In this document: in pieces, positions 1 to 5,078 of the stretch
Layout: each line of letters starts with the position of its first letter
How positions within the stretch are numbered: the first letter of the stretch is position 1
Assembly (NCBI GenBank): GCA_021850555.1
Contig: JAJZLX010000020.1
Coordinates: 1-5,608, forward strand
DNA length: 5,608 nt
Reading direction: 5' to 3'
From: Pseudomonadota bacterium
Lineage (GTDB): Bacteria > Pseudomonadota > Gammaproteobacteria > Steroidobacterales > Steroidobacteraceae
Notes under the pieces: model-generated
The model's input: the letters and a program-made list of their open reading frames with translations, nothing else
Told to the model about the DNA's origin: nothing
Database searches by the model: none
Program-made: the position numbers and the translations under genes

Positions 1-291
1 ATTGCCTCGCGTCTCCGCCGAAACCGCGATCGAGGGCAGCCGCGCGCGCCGCGCCGCATCCGCCGCCTTCATCCCCGCGATCGCCCGATCGGCGGCGAGT
101 GTTGCCCTCGCCACAGCGAGACGATTGGCGAAATCCGCAGGATCGATCCTGAACAGGACCTGCCCCTTGCGCACGCGTTCATTGTCATGAACCGCAACCG
201 CGACGATCCGGCCCGAAATCTCCGGCGCCACCGTCACGGCGAAGGCGCGGACTCGCGCATCCCGCGTCCGGGGCGTGGCGTCGTAGCGATG
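1..291 (-). pseudogene. HlyD/AaeA-type efflux adaptor (membrane fusion protein), 5'-truncated and running off the window
   Basis: The minus-strand frame reads without a stop from 291 to the window edge. It encodes TPRTRDARVRAFAVTVAPE followed by ISGRIVAVAVHDNERVRKGQ and VLFRIDPADFANRLAVARAT. This is the typical start of the periplasmic part of HlyD/EmrA/AaeA adaptors: the 'TRDARVRA' strand, the biotinyl-lipoyl half-motif (APEISGRIVAV...VRKGQVLF.ID) and then the first alpha-hairpin helix (LAVARATLAADRAIAGMKAA). Such proteins link an inner-membrane pump to the outer-membrane exit channel. Family members have a cytoplasmic tail and one membrane helix before this point. Here the frame instead meets a TGA at 292-294, and IS3 transposase sequence follows, so the N-terminal anchor is missing. 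No convincing start codon with a ribosome binding site is visible. I read it as a gene decapitated by an insertion sequence or rearrangement. The downstream part lies outside the window and may be intact. The transported substrate cannot be told. Confidence 0.75.
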
Positions 292-495
292 TCAGGTGGC
301 AAAGCCGAGCCAGAACCGGCGGTCGAGCTCCACCATCGCAAAATAAGGCGATGCCTTACGCAGGATCTCATTCGCCTGGCGTAGCTCCCGGACCTCTCGA
401 TCCAGAGACTTGATCCGCTCCTGGTCAGCACTCGTCGGACCGGGCCGTAGCCCCTGATCGCGCTCCGCCCGGCGAACCCACCCCCTCAGCGCCAT
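292..495 (-). pseudogene. IS3-family transposase OrfA fragment
   Basis: The 67-codon minus-strand frame begins MALRGWVRRAERDQGLRPG, continues with SADQERIKSLDREVRELRQA and ends near NEILRKASPYFAMVELDRRF. This matches the C-terminal half of IS3-group OrfA proteins: the end of the helix-turn-helix (L-R-x-W-V-R-x-A-E-R-D) and then the leucine-zipper helix (ERIKSLDREVRELRQANEILRKAS) used for multimerisation. The N-terminal DNA-binding helices are absent. The C-terminal 'WLGFAT' no longer looks like OrfA, and no OrfB (DDE catalytic protein) follows. The fragment therefore cannot transpose. The ATG at 493-495 is probably not a real start: a TGA lies two codons before it, and the family protein would extend upstream. 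It lies in the same frame as both the IS66 tnpB piece before it and the HlyD piece after it, separated from each by one stop codon. Confidence 0.8.
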
Positions 496-498
496 GGA

Positions 499-616
499 TC
501 AAGTTCTTGCGCAAATAACGGCACGCCGGCCACGGAATGCATAGACCGCACCATCAAACGGGTTCCCGCCAAAGACCTGCTGGACCATCATCGCCAGCCC
601 GTCCAGCCCCTTGCGC
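499..616 (-). pseudogene. tnpB: IS66-family tnpB (Orf2), 3' fragment on the left of the RIT element
   Basis: Minus-strand translation from 615 gives RKGLDGLAMMVQQVFGGNPF, then DGAVYAFRGRR, then AVICART and a TGA at 499-501. The first 31 residues are the hallmark core of IS66 TnpB, an accessory protein of IS66 transposition. The normal protein starts with a GVRVWLA.G.TD segment and continues with MRKGFDGLA and FRGRRGDR.K.L. Here the TD segment is missing and sits instead at 4042-4095, on the other side of the RIT element. The 3' end is also lost: after FRGRR the sequence leaves the family and stops, and the IS3 fragment begins within about 10 bases. This element is therefore broken twice, once by the RIT insertion and once by a junction near position 520. 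Only the first 31 codons carry the identification. Confidence 0.88.
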
Positions 617-637
617 TTATGTGGAGCTCCACATAAG
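616..637. repeat. Perfect 22-bp palindrome at the left RIT/IS66 junction
   Basis: The half-site CTTATGTGGAG (616-626) is followed directly by its exact reverse complement (627-637), with a GAGCTC centre and no spacer. The two 10-mers TTATGTGGAG (617-626, plus) and CTCCACATAA (627-636, minus orientation) are the same motif found inside both ends of the element at 739-748 and 3951-3960. They are a variant of the motif in the terminal repeats. Nothing equivalent lies outside the right terminal repeat, where IS66 sequence resumes within one base. The palindrome could pair as a cruciform or serve as a recombinase dimer site. Its role is inferred, not shown. Confidence 0.9.
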
Positions 638-683
638 AGGAATTATGCAGAGCCCGTCATTATGCGGAGCCCGCGGCGGCGAT
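637..683 (+). repeat. Left terminal inverted repeat of the RIT element (47 bp)
   Basis: These 47 bases are the exact reverse complement of 3993-4039, with no mismatch over the full length. The match breaks at once on both sides (636 against 4040, and 684 against 3992). The repeat contains a tandem motif: ATTATGCAGAGCCCG at 642-656 and ATTATGCGGAGCCCG at 659-673, differing at one base in 15 and starting 17 bp apart. It begins GAGGAA and ends GGCGGCGAT. The perfect identity of the two ends suggests recent movement or selection for recombinase recognition. Confidence 0.95.
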
Positions 684-736
684 CCACAGGAAAGTGATGT
701 GGCAGCAGCCGTGTAGCGGACGCCAACAGCTCCTGC

Positions 737-748
737 CACTCCACATAA
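737..748 (-). repeat. Left subterminal inverted motif (12 bp)
   Basis: CACTCCACATAA here is the exact reverse complement of TTATGTGGAGTG at 3951-3962. Its 10-bp core is the motif found twice in each terminal repeat, but in the opposite orientation to the copies in the neighbouring left terminal repeat. It lies 43 bases upstream of the ritA start, so a recombinase bound here could also affect ritA expression. I infer this from position only; no clear -35/-10 promoter pair is visible in 684-790. Confidence 0.7.
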
Positions 749-775
749 CTAGAGTTCCCCTTGTTGTTGAACATC

Positions 776-784
776 GAGAGGGGA
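776..784 (+). promoter_or_regulatory. Ribosome binding site deciding the ritA start
   Basis: The purine-rich GAGAGGGGA lies 6 bases before the ATG at 791. The frame is open further upstream through three consecutive TTG codons at 761-769, but these have no comparable purine tract before them (TAGAGTTCCCC precedes them). I therefore choose the ATG at 791. Confidence 0.6.
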
Positions 785-790
785 ACAGAG

Positions 791-2041
791 ATGACCAATC
801 CGAAGGTAATTTCGCCAACGCGTCCGCGGTGTATGGATCCGGGCGCTCTTTCGGCTCTCGTCGAGGCATTCACGGATGATCTGACGGCGCTCGGCCACAC
901 GCGGCTGACGGTCTCGTTTTACGCAGAATCGGCTCGCCACTTTGCCGCTTGGTTGGGCCAAACCGGGCTTGCCCCAGTCGATATCGACGGCGGCACGATT
1001 GGAGAGTTCGCGCGTCACGATTGCTGCTGCGGCGGGAGCAGGCGATCCGAACGGCTCTCACGAAAGTATGTGAATCGCGCATGCCGCTTCGTCCGTTTTC
1101 TGGCTGAGCGCGGGATCGGGAAGCCGGTCGCCGCGCCGCAGGCTGCGGCATCCAACAATGTACATGTGGCGGAATTCCAGGAATGGCTGAAGGTTCATCG
1201 CGGGATCTCCGAGCGGACCATCGGCCGGCATGGTCGCATGGTCTTACGGCTACTGCCCGCGCTGGGTACCGATCCGGGAACCTATGACGCGCGCCTCGTT
1301 CGGCATGTCATCCTTGAGGAAGCCGGCCGGTGCTCCCGTGCTTACGTGAAGACGATGACAATGGCGCTAAGAGGATATCTCCGGTTCCTGGCGGCGCGCG
1401 GCTTGTGTCGTCCGGGACTTGATCATGCCATACCGACCATTCCGCAATGGCGTCTGTCGGCGCTGCCACGCTACATCACGTCAGCGGAGGTCGAGCGGGT
1501 GATCGCTTCTTGTGATGTTGCGAGACCGCAGGGTGTTCGCGACCGGGCAATTCTGCTTCTCCTCGCGCGTCTCGGTCTGCGGGCCGGCGACATTCTCGAC
1601 ATGCGCTTCGACGACATCGACTGGCGAGAAGGCACGCTATCGGTTCGTGGCAAAGCGCGCCGAGAGATCCGTCTGCCGCTGCCTCAGGATGCCGGTGACG
1701 CTCTCTTGGATTATTTGCGGGACGCCCGGCCGCAGGTTGCTTGTGACCGGGTCTTCTTGCGGTCGGTGGCACCGCATCGGGCCCTCTCGCGATCGAGCAC
1801 CGTCTCAAGCGTAGTCAGGCATGCGCTGGAAAAAGCAGGCATCAACGACGCTCCTTCGCAAGGCGCCCATCTTCTCCGACATTCCGCGGCGACATCGATG
1901 CTGCGCTCCGGCGCCACGCTGGATACGATCGGAACTATTCTCCGCCATCGATCGCTCGACACGACGGCCCACTACGCGAAGGTCGACATCGTCATGTTGC
2001 AGCAGGTCGCGCAGCCTTGGCCGGGAGGTATGTCATGCTGA
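791..2041 (+). CDS. ritA: RitA, tyrosine recombinase, first gene of the RIT trio
   Basis: The 416-residue protein has a two-part N-terminal DNA-binding region (about residues 10-225, with two SAM-like core-binding segments) and a C-terminal catalytic domain (about 235-405). The catalytic set is complete: Arg264 in LGLRAGD, Lys288 in VRGKARRE, His360-x-x-Arg363-His364 in HLLRHSAA, His386 in LRHRSLDTT and the nucleophile Tyr395 in AHYAKVD, nine residues after that histidine as in XerD. A cysteine cluster (FARHDCCCGG) sits in the N-terminal region. Similar His/Cys patches occur in related IS- and RIT-associated integrases; metal binding is only a guess. The protein is expected to cut and join DNA through a 3'-phosphotyrosine, acting with RitB and RitC on the element ends. 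The stop overlaps the ritB start by 7 bases, which points to translational coupling. Identification as a phage or Xer integrase is less likely, given the trio and the flanking repeats. Confidence 0.94.
   Translation: MTNPKVISPTRPRCMDPGALSALVEAFTDDLTALGHTRLTVSFYAESARHFAAWLGQTGLAPVDIDGGTIGEFARHDCCCGGSRRSERLSRKYVNRACRFVRFLAERGIGKPVAAPQAAASNNVHVAEFQEWLKVHRGISERTIGRHGRMVLRLLPALGTDPGTYDARLVRHVILEEAGRCSRAYVKTMTMALRGYLRFLAARGLCRPGLDHAIPTIPQWRLSALPRYITSAEVERVIASCDVARPQGVRDRAILLLLARLGLRAGDILDMRFDDIDWREGTLSVRGKARREIRLPLPQDAGDALLDYLRDARPQVACDRVFLRSVAPHRALSRSSTVSSVVRHALEKAGINDAPSQGAHLLRHSAATSMLRSGATLDTIGTILRHRSLDTTAHYAKVDIVMLQQVAQPWPGGMSC
2023..2028 (+). promoter_or_regulatory. Ribosome binding site of ritB
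   Basis: GGGAGG lies inside the 3' end of ritA, 6 bases before the ATG at 2035. The block from here to the start codon, GGGAGGTATGTCATG, is almost repeated before ritC (GGGAGGTGTCTCATG, differing at 2 of 15 bases). The frame is open back to a TTG at 2017, but the ATG with this spacing is preferred. Confidence 0.7.
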
Positions 2042-2952
2042 GCGAAGACCTCGCGCGATATGCGCATCTCCAGCGCTCCTTGGGCTTCAAGTTCCGCGTA
2101 CAGCACACACTGCTCAAGAACTTCGTCGCTTTTGCGGAGGCGCTCGGCGACCGCCATGTCCATGCCCATCGCGTCATCGAATGGGCAGCTTGTGCGCCGT
2201 CACCGCAGCAGCGTCGCAATCGGCTTCTGACTGTCCGCAGGTTCGCGATCGCAATGCGCGCCGAAGACCTGCGCCATCAGATACCGGCGAACGATGCTTT
2301 CGGTCGCGGCTTCTTCGAGCGGCGAATCCCCTACATCTACACGGCGAACGAAATCGCCGCATTGATGGGCGCGGCGGCGCGACTGAAACCGGCGGGTTCG
2401 ATCAGACCGCTCATGTACGAGACACTCTTCGGGCTGCTCGCTGCCACGGGCATGCGAATCTCCGAGGCTCTGGCCCTGCGGGTCGAGGACGTGAAGGTGG
2501 ATGGTCTGGTCATCCAGCAGACCAAGTTCCAAAAGAGCCGGCTGCTTCCGCTGCATGACACGACACGGCATGCCATCGATGCCTATTTGTCAGTCCGGCA
2601 ACGGCTCGGGGCGCTGGACGACGCACTGCTCATCTCTATTGCCGGGAAGGCGCCCAGCTACAATACGGTCACCGCCGTCTTTCTGCGGCTCGCGCGATCG
2701 ATCGGTTTGAGGGGAGAGCCCGGTCAACGAGGAGGGCCGCGTATACACGATCTACGGCACACATTCGCCGTTCGCTCGCTCGAGCAATGCCGACATGATC
2801 GCAATGCTGTCAGCCGCCATATCACCGCGCTCAGCACCTATCTCGGCCATGCGCACGTCACGGATACCTATTGGTACTTGCAGGCGACGCCGACTCTGAT
2901 GGGCCAGATCGCCGAAGCTGGCGAGGCACTGCACCAGGGAGGTGTCTCATGA
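2035..2952 (+). CDS. ritB: RitB, tyrosine recombinase, second gene of the RIT trio
   Basis: The 305-residue protein is shorter than RitA because it has only one N-terminal core-binding segment (about 1-95: LARYAHLQRSLGFKFRVQHT and following). The catalytic domain covers about 105-295. Visible catalytic residues are Arg141 in ATGMRISEA, a lysine in the beta-hairpin TKFQKSR (Lys164 or Lys167), His238-x-x-Arg241-His242 in IHDLRHTFA, His272 in LGHAHVTDT and Tyr281 in YWYLQA. Tyr281 is at the usual distance from His272; the nearby Tyr279 is the alternative. The reading frame is intact. It overlaps ritA by 7 bases and ritC by 4 (ATGA), so the three proteins are probably made in a coupled, roughly fixed ratio. 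The division of labour within the trio is not known from sequence. Confidence 0.93.
   Translation: MLSEDLARYAHLQRSLGFKFRVQHTLLKNFVAFAEALGDRHVHAHRVIEWAACAPSPQQRRNRLLTVRRFAIAMRAEDLRHQIPANDAFGRGFFERRIPYIYTANEIAALMGAAARLKPAGSIRPLMYETLFGLLAATGMRISEALALRVEDVKVDGLVIQQTKFQKSRLLPLHDTTRHAIDAYLSVRQRLGALDDALLISIAGKAPSYNTVTAVFLRLARSIGLRGEPGQRGGPRIHDLRHTFAVRSLEQCRHDRNAVSRHITALSTYLGHAHVTDTYWYLQATPTLMGQIAEAGEALHQGGVS
2936..2942 (+). promoter_or_regulatory. Ribosome binding site of ritC
   Basis: AGGGAGG lies within the last codons of ritB, 6 bases before the ATG at 2949. It closely copies the arrangement before ritB, including the TCATG at the start. This sets the ritC start at 2949, in the ATGA overlap with the ritB stop. 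Confidence 0.7.
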
Positions 2953-3963
2953 CCGCGCTTGCGCCTCACCTCAGCACCTTCCTGCGCGAGCATCTGCCGC
3001 GCGAGCGTAGGGCAAGCCGGCACACCTGCGAGGCGTACGCCTACAGCTTCCAACTGCTGGTGTGCTTTGCCGCGGATCGGCTCAGGATCCGGCCGTCCCG
3101 CCTTGAGATCGAGCAAATCGATGCACCGCTCATCCTCGCTTTCCTTGAGCACATCGAACGCGAACGGAGCAATTCCGCGCGGACCCGCAATGCCCGGCTC
3201 GCTGCCATCAACTCGTTCTTCCGCTTCCTGGAATATCGGTTGCCAGCATGCCTCGACCAATCGCGCAGGATTCACGCGATCCCTATGAAGAAGACTGACG
3301 AGGCGCTTGTCGGCTATCTCACCCGGGACGAAGTGCAGGCGCTCCTCGACGCACCCGATCCGCGTACTACGTCAGGCGTACGGGATCGCGCCATGCTGCA
3401 CCTGGCGTTCGCCGCGGGTCTACGCTGTCTCCGAGTTGGTCGGCCTGCGAATGGATCAACTCGATTGCCGGGCGTTATCCAGCGTCCACATCATGGGAAA
3501 AGGGCGACGCGAGCGTGTGCTGCCGTTGTGGAAGGAAACGGCGACCGTCCTCAAGGCGTGGCTCGCGATCCGTCCCAACAGCGGCGATCCTGAGCTGTTC
3601 CTCAACGCCACTGGCGGCGCGATGACGCGCTCCGGCTTCGAGTACATCCTGGCCAAGCGCGTTGCGATGGCGGCGCGCAAGCAGCCATCGATCGCCGAAA
3701 AGCGCGTCACACCCCATGTTCTGCGCCACACCTGTGCGATGCATACGCTGCAGGCGACCCGGGACGTTCGGAAAGTCTCGCTTTGGCTCGGCCATGCCAC
3801 TCTCCAGAGCACGGAAATCTATCAAAGTGCCGATCCGACCGAAAAGCTCGAAGCGCTTGCCGCAGTTACGCCGCCGACGCTCAAACGGGGCCGCTTCCGA
3901 GCTCCCGACAAACTCCTGGCGATGCTGAAGGACACGCGTCGCACGAAAAATTATGTGGAGTGA
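2949..3963 (+). pseudogene. ritC: RitC, tyrosine recombinase, third gene of the RIT trio, with a 1-base frameshift
   Basis: The first frame runs from 2949 and gives a core-binding domain (LSTFLREHLPRERRASRHTC onward) and the start of the catalytic domain up to LHLAFAAGLR. After CGC at 3423-3425 there is an extra T at 3426. Removing it gives the expected GLRVSELVGLRMDQL, and the frame then runs to TGA at 3961-3963, for 337 residues in all. With the correction the catalytic residues are Arg159, Lys184 (IMGKGRR), His256-x-x-Arg259-His260 (HVLRHTCA), His282 (LGHATLQST) and Tyr291 (EIYQSAD). Without it, the first frame continues out of register to a stop ending at 3593, losing every catalytic residue after the first arginine. 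The last codons (Tyr-Val-Glu-stop) are written within the inner repeat motif at 3951-3962. It is either a real inactivating mutation or a base-calling error; a programmed shift looks unlikely. Confidence 0.9.
3951..3962 (+). repeat. Right subterminal inverted motif (12 bp), overlapping the ritC stop
   Basis: TTATGTGGAGTG is the exact reverse complement of 737-748. It forms the last codons of ritC, with the TGA stop at 3961-3963. Its orientation is opposite to the two motif copies in the right terminal repeat, which mirrors the left end. The gap to the nearest terminal-repeat copy is 46 bases here and 69 on the left, so the two ends are not metrically symmetrical. Confidence 0.7.
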
Positions 3964-3992
3964 AGTGGGTCGAAAACCGTGGCGGCGAGGCA

Positions 3993-4039
3993 ATCGCCGC
4001 CGCGGGCTCCGCATAATGACGGGCTCTGCATAATTCCTC
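3993..4039 (-). repeat. Right terminal inverted repeat of the RIT element (47 bp)
   Basis: This is the exact reverse complement of 637-683. It carries the motif twice in minus orientation: CTCCGCATAA at 4007-4016 and CTCTGCATAA at 4024-4033. The outer six bases TTCCTC (4034-4039) are followed directly by IS66 sequence, with no palindrome like the one outside the left end. The stretch between the ritC stop and this repeat (3964-3992) shows nothing else recognisable. Confidence 0.95.
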
Positions 4040-4095
4040 GTGTCCGTCCGGCCGCAGGCAAGATAGACCCGGACACCCGCACCCGGCGCGATCAT
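4040..4095 (-). pseudogene. tnpB: IS66-family tnpB (Orf2), 5' fragment on the right of the RIT element
   Basis: From the ATG at 4095 the minus strand encodes MIAPGAGVRVYLACGRTD, the conserved N-terminus of IS66 TnpB (family pattern: M-I-x-x-x-x-G-V-R-V-W-L-A-x-G-x-T-D-M-R-K-G). The next codon starts with the A at 4041, and from there the frame reads into the RIT terminal repeat (TRNYAEPVIMR). The missing continuation RKGLDGLAMM is at 586-615. The start overlaps the tnpA stop as ATGA, the usual coupling of IS66 Orf1 and Orf2. The frame happens to stay open through antisense ritC to 3475, a 206-codon chimera that I regard as chance. Confidence 0.9.
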
Positions 4096-4328
4096 GCGCC
4101 CCTCAGCACCGCCAGCACCCGGCTCAATGCCGCCTGGCTCACCCCGGCGCCGAAACGCAATACCACCCCGTCCGGCAGCGCGATCTCGATTGTCTCCATC
4201 GCCGTCGGCGCCGCCAAGCCCAACGCCGGCGCAGTCCCGCTTACCACCGCCCGCGCAAAGCCCGGCACCAACGGCGCCGCTTCAGCCAGATCCCCCTCGC
4301 CTGAGCCGCGATTGTCCCGCGCGCGGGC
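4092..4328 (-). pseudogene. tnpA: IS66-family tnpA (Orf1), 3' fragment
   Basis: The minus-strand frame ending in TGA at 4092-4094 reads GDLAEAAPLVPGFARAVV, and near its end ETIEIALPDGVVLRFGAGV followed by SQAALSRVLAVLRGA. The final block (I-E-I-x-L-P-x-G-V-x-L-R...AALxRVLAxLR) is the typical C-terminus of IS66 TnpA, and its 4-base overlap with tnpB supports this. The N-terminal helix-turn-helix part of the roughly 130-residue protein is missing. The frame is open back to the cobF stop, so the exact truncation point between about 4290 and 4328 cannot be placed by eye. No IS66 terminal repeat is visible here, which means the IS66 copy is itself a remnant with its left part deleted. Confidence 0.75.
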
Positions 4329-5078
4329 TCAACTGCCCGTGCGGCGGAGCAGGTAGATATCCATGATCCAGCCATGCTGCGCCCGCGCCTCGGCACGGCG
4401 GGCAAGGATGCGGGGGCCGGCCTCTGCAAGGGGGCCGGCCTCGGTGAGCTCTTCTGCCATCCCGACATAGGCGCCCCACCAGATCGAGAGGCCTTCCGGA
4501 GCAAGGTCCTGGAACGCGCAATCGCCGTCGAGCATGACAAGGATTGTGTCGACGCCCTCTGGCCAGCCACCGTCACGCAGCCGCCGGCCGGTGGTGACAG
4601 TGAAGGGATTACCGATCTCGTTCAGCGAGATAGCATGGGCCGCGGCGAGCGCCTGGATCGAGGTTATGCCGGGGATCACCTCCGTCCGCAGCCCGAGCCG
4701 CGCTGCAATGCGCAAGGTGCTGTCGTAAAGCGAAGGATCACCCCAGACGAGCAGCGCCACCCTTCCATCGCCGCCCGGTAGCCCCTCGGTTATGGCCGCT
4801 CGCCAGGCCTTGGCGATGGCGTCGTGCCAATCATCCACCCGTCTGCGGTAGTTGGGCGTAGCGGGGTCGCGCACCGGCTGGTTGAACTCCACCATACGGG
4901 TCGCGGGATTGGTGATGACCTCGGCGCAGATCGCGCGGCGCAGTTCAGCGAGGTCGGCCTTGCTCTCCCCCTTGCGGGGGATGAGGACGACATCGGCCGC
5001 GTTGAGCGCGCGGATCGCCTGAAGTGTCAGATGCTCCGGGTTGCCGGTGCCGATCCCGATCAGCGAAAGAGCGATCAT
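4329..5078 (-). CDS. cobF: CobF, precorrin-6A synthase (deacetylating)
   Basis: The 249-residue protein has the tetrapyrrole (corrin/porphyrin) methylase fold. The N-terminal glycine-rich loop IGIGTGNPEHLTLQA (residues 7-21) belongs to the first SAM-site strand. WGDPSLYDST (112-121) is the family 'GDP' motif, and VIPGITSIQA (134-143) is the 'PG(I/V)(T/S)S' motif. Length and motif details (WGDPSLYDST, LTLQAIRALNAADVVL) fit CobF rather than CobI, CobJ, CobL or CobM. In the aerobic cobalamin pathway CobF methylates C-1 of precorrin-5 and releases the extruded acetyl group as acetate, giving precorrin-6A; it is cytoplasmic. The ATG overlaps the stop of the upstream cobA as ATGA, so the two genes are cotranslated. 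The 3' end is intact, but insertion-sequence debris starts within tens of bases after it, so any further downstream cob gene has been separated from this one. Confidence 0.92.
   Translation of the reverse strand: MIALSLIGIGTGNPEHLTLQAIRALNAADVVLIPRKGESKADLAELRRAICAEVITNPATRMVEFNQPVRDPATPNYRRRVDDWHDAIAKAWRAAITEGLPGGDGRVALLVWGDPSLYDSTLRIAARLGLRTEVIPGITSIQALAAAHAISLNEIGNPFTVTTGRRLRDGGWPEGVDTILVMLDGDCAFQDLAPEGLSIWWGAYVGMAEELTEAGPLAEAGPRILARRAEARAQHGWIMDIYLLRRTGS

Larger units (their letters stand above)
617..4039 (+). mobile_element. RIT element (recombinase in trio), near-complete, inserted in IS66 tnpB
   Basis: Three adjacent, same-strand, overlapping tyrosine recombinase genes, bounded by long inverted repeats and with no cargo genes, are the defining features of RIT elements. 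The perfect 47-bp terminal repeats lie at 637-683 and 3993-4039. The left boundary is set at 617 because IS66 sequence is recognisable up to 616, and the 20 bases at 617-636 belong to neither IS66 nor the right terminal repeat. The core between the outer edges of the repeats is 637-4039, about 3.4 kb. The flanks are two halves of one IS66 tnpB gene, so the ends are confirmed independently of the repeats. I see no direct target duplication longer than a base or two: the left flank ends CCTTGCGC and the right flank starts GTGTCCG. Because ritC is frameshifted, mobility of this copy is doubtful, although another RIT copy in the genome could act in trans. Confidence 0.92.

Noticed and set aside
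684..702. Small inverted repeat CCACA...TGTGG inside the left end
   Set aside because: Only five base pairs around a nine-base loop, with no partner at the right end; too weak to call a site.
761..790. Upstream TTG starts for ritA, adding ten residues
   Set aside because: The three TTG codons have no purine-rich tract at a suitable distance, whereas the ATG at 791 follows GAGAGGGGA with a 6-base spacer.
1821..2558. 245-codon plus-strand frame across the ritA/ritB junction
   Set aside because: It overlaps two well-supported recombinase genes in another frame, and its composition (Arg/Ser/Ala-rich, no domain) is that of a high-GC shadow frame.
3420..3430. Programmed frameshift in ritC
   Set aside because: There is no slippery heptamer, no A-run and no CTT-AGG-type stop context at the site. 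A single inserted base explains it better, and RIT recombinases are not known to me to need a frameshift.
3475..4095. 206-codon minus-strand frame that starts as IS66 TnpB and runs antisense through ritC
   Set aside because: Only the first 18 residues are TnpB. The rest is the terminal repeat and the antisense of ritC, so the fusion is a by-product of the insertion.
4316..4327. 12-bp palindrome CCCGCGCGCGGG just after the cobF stop, as a terminator
   Set aside because: No T-run follows on the minus strand, there is no loop, and alternating GC runs are common in DNA this GC-rich.
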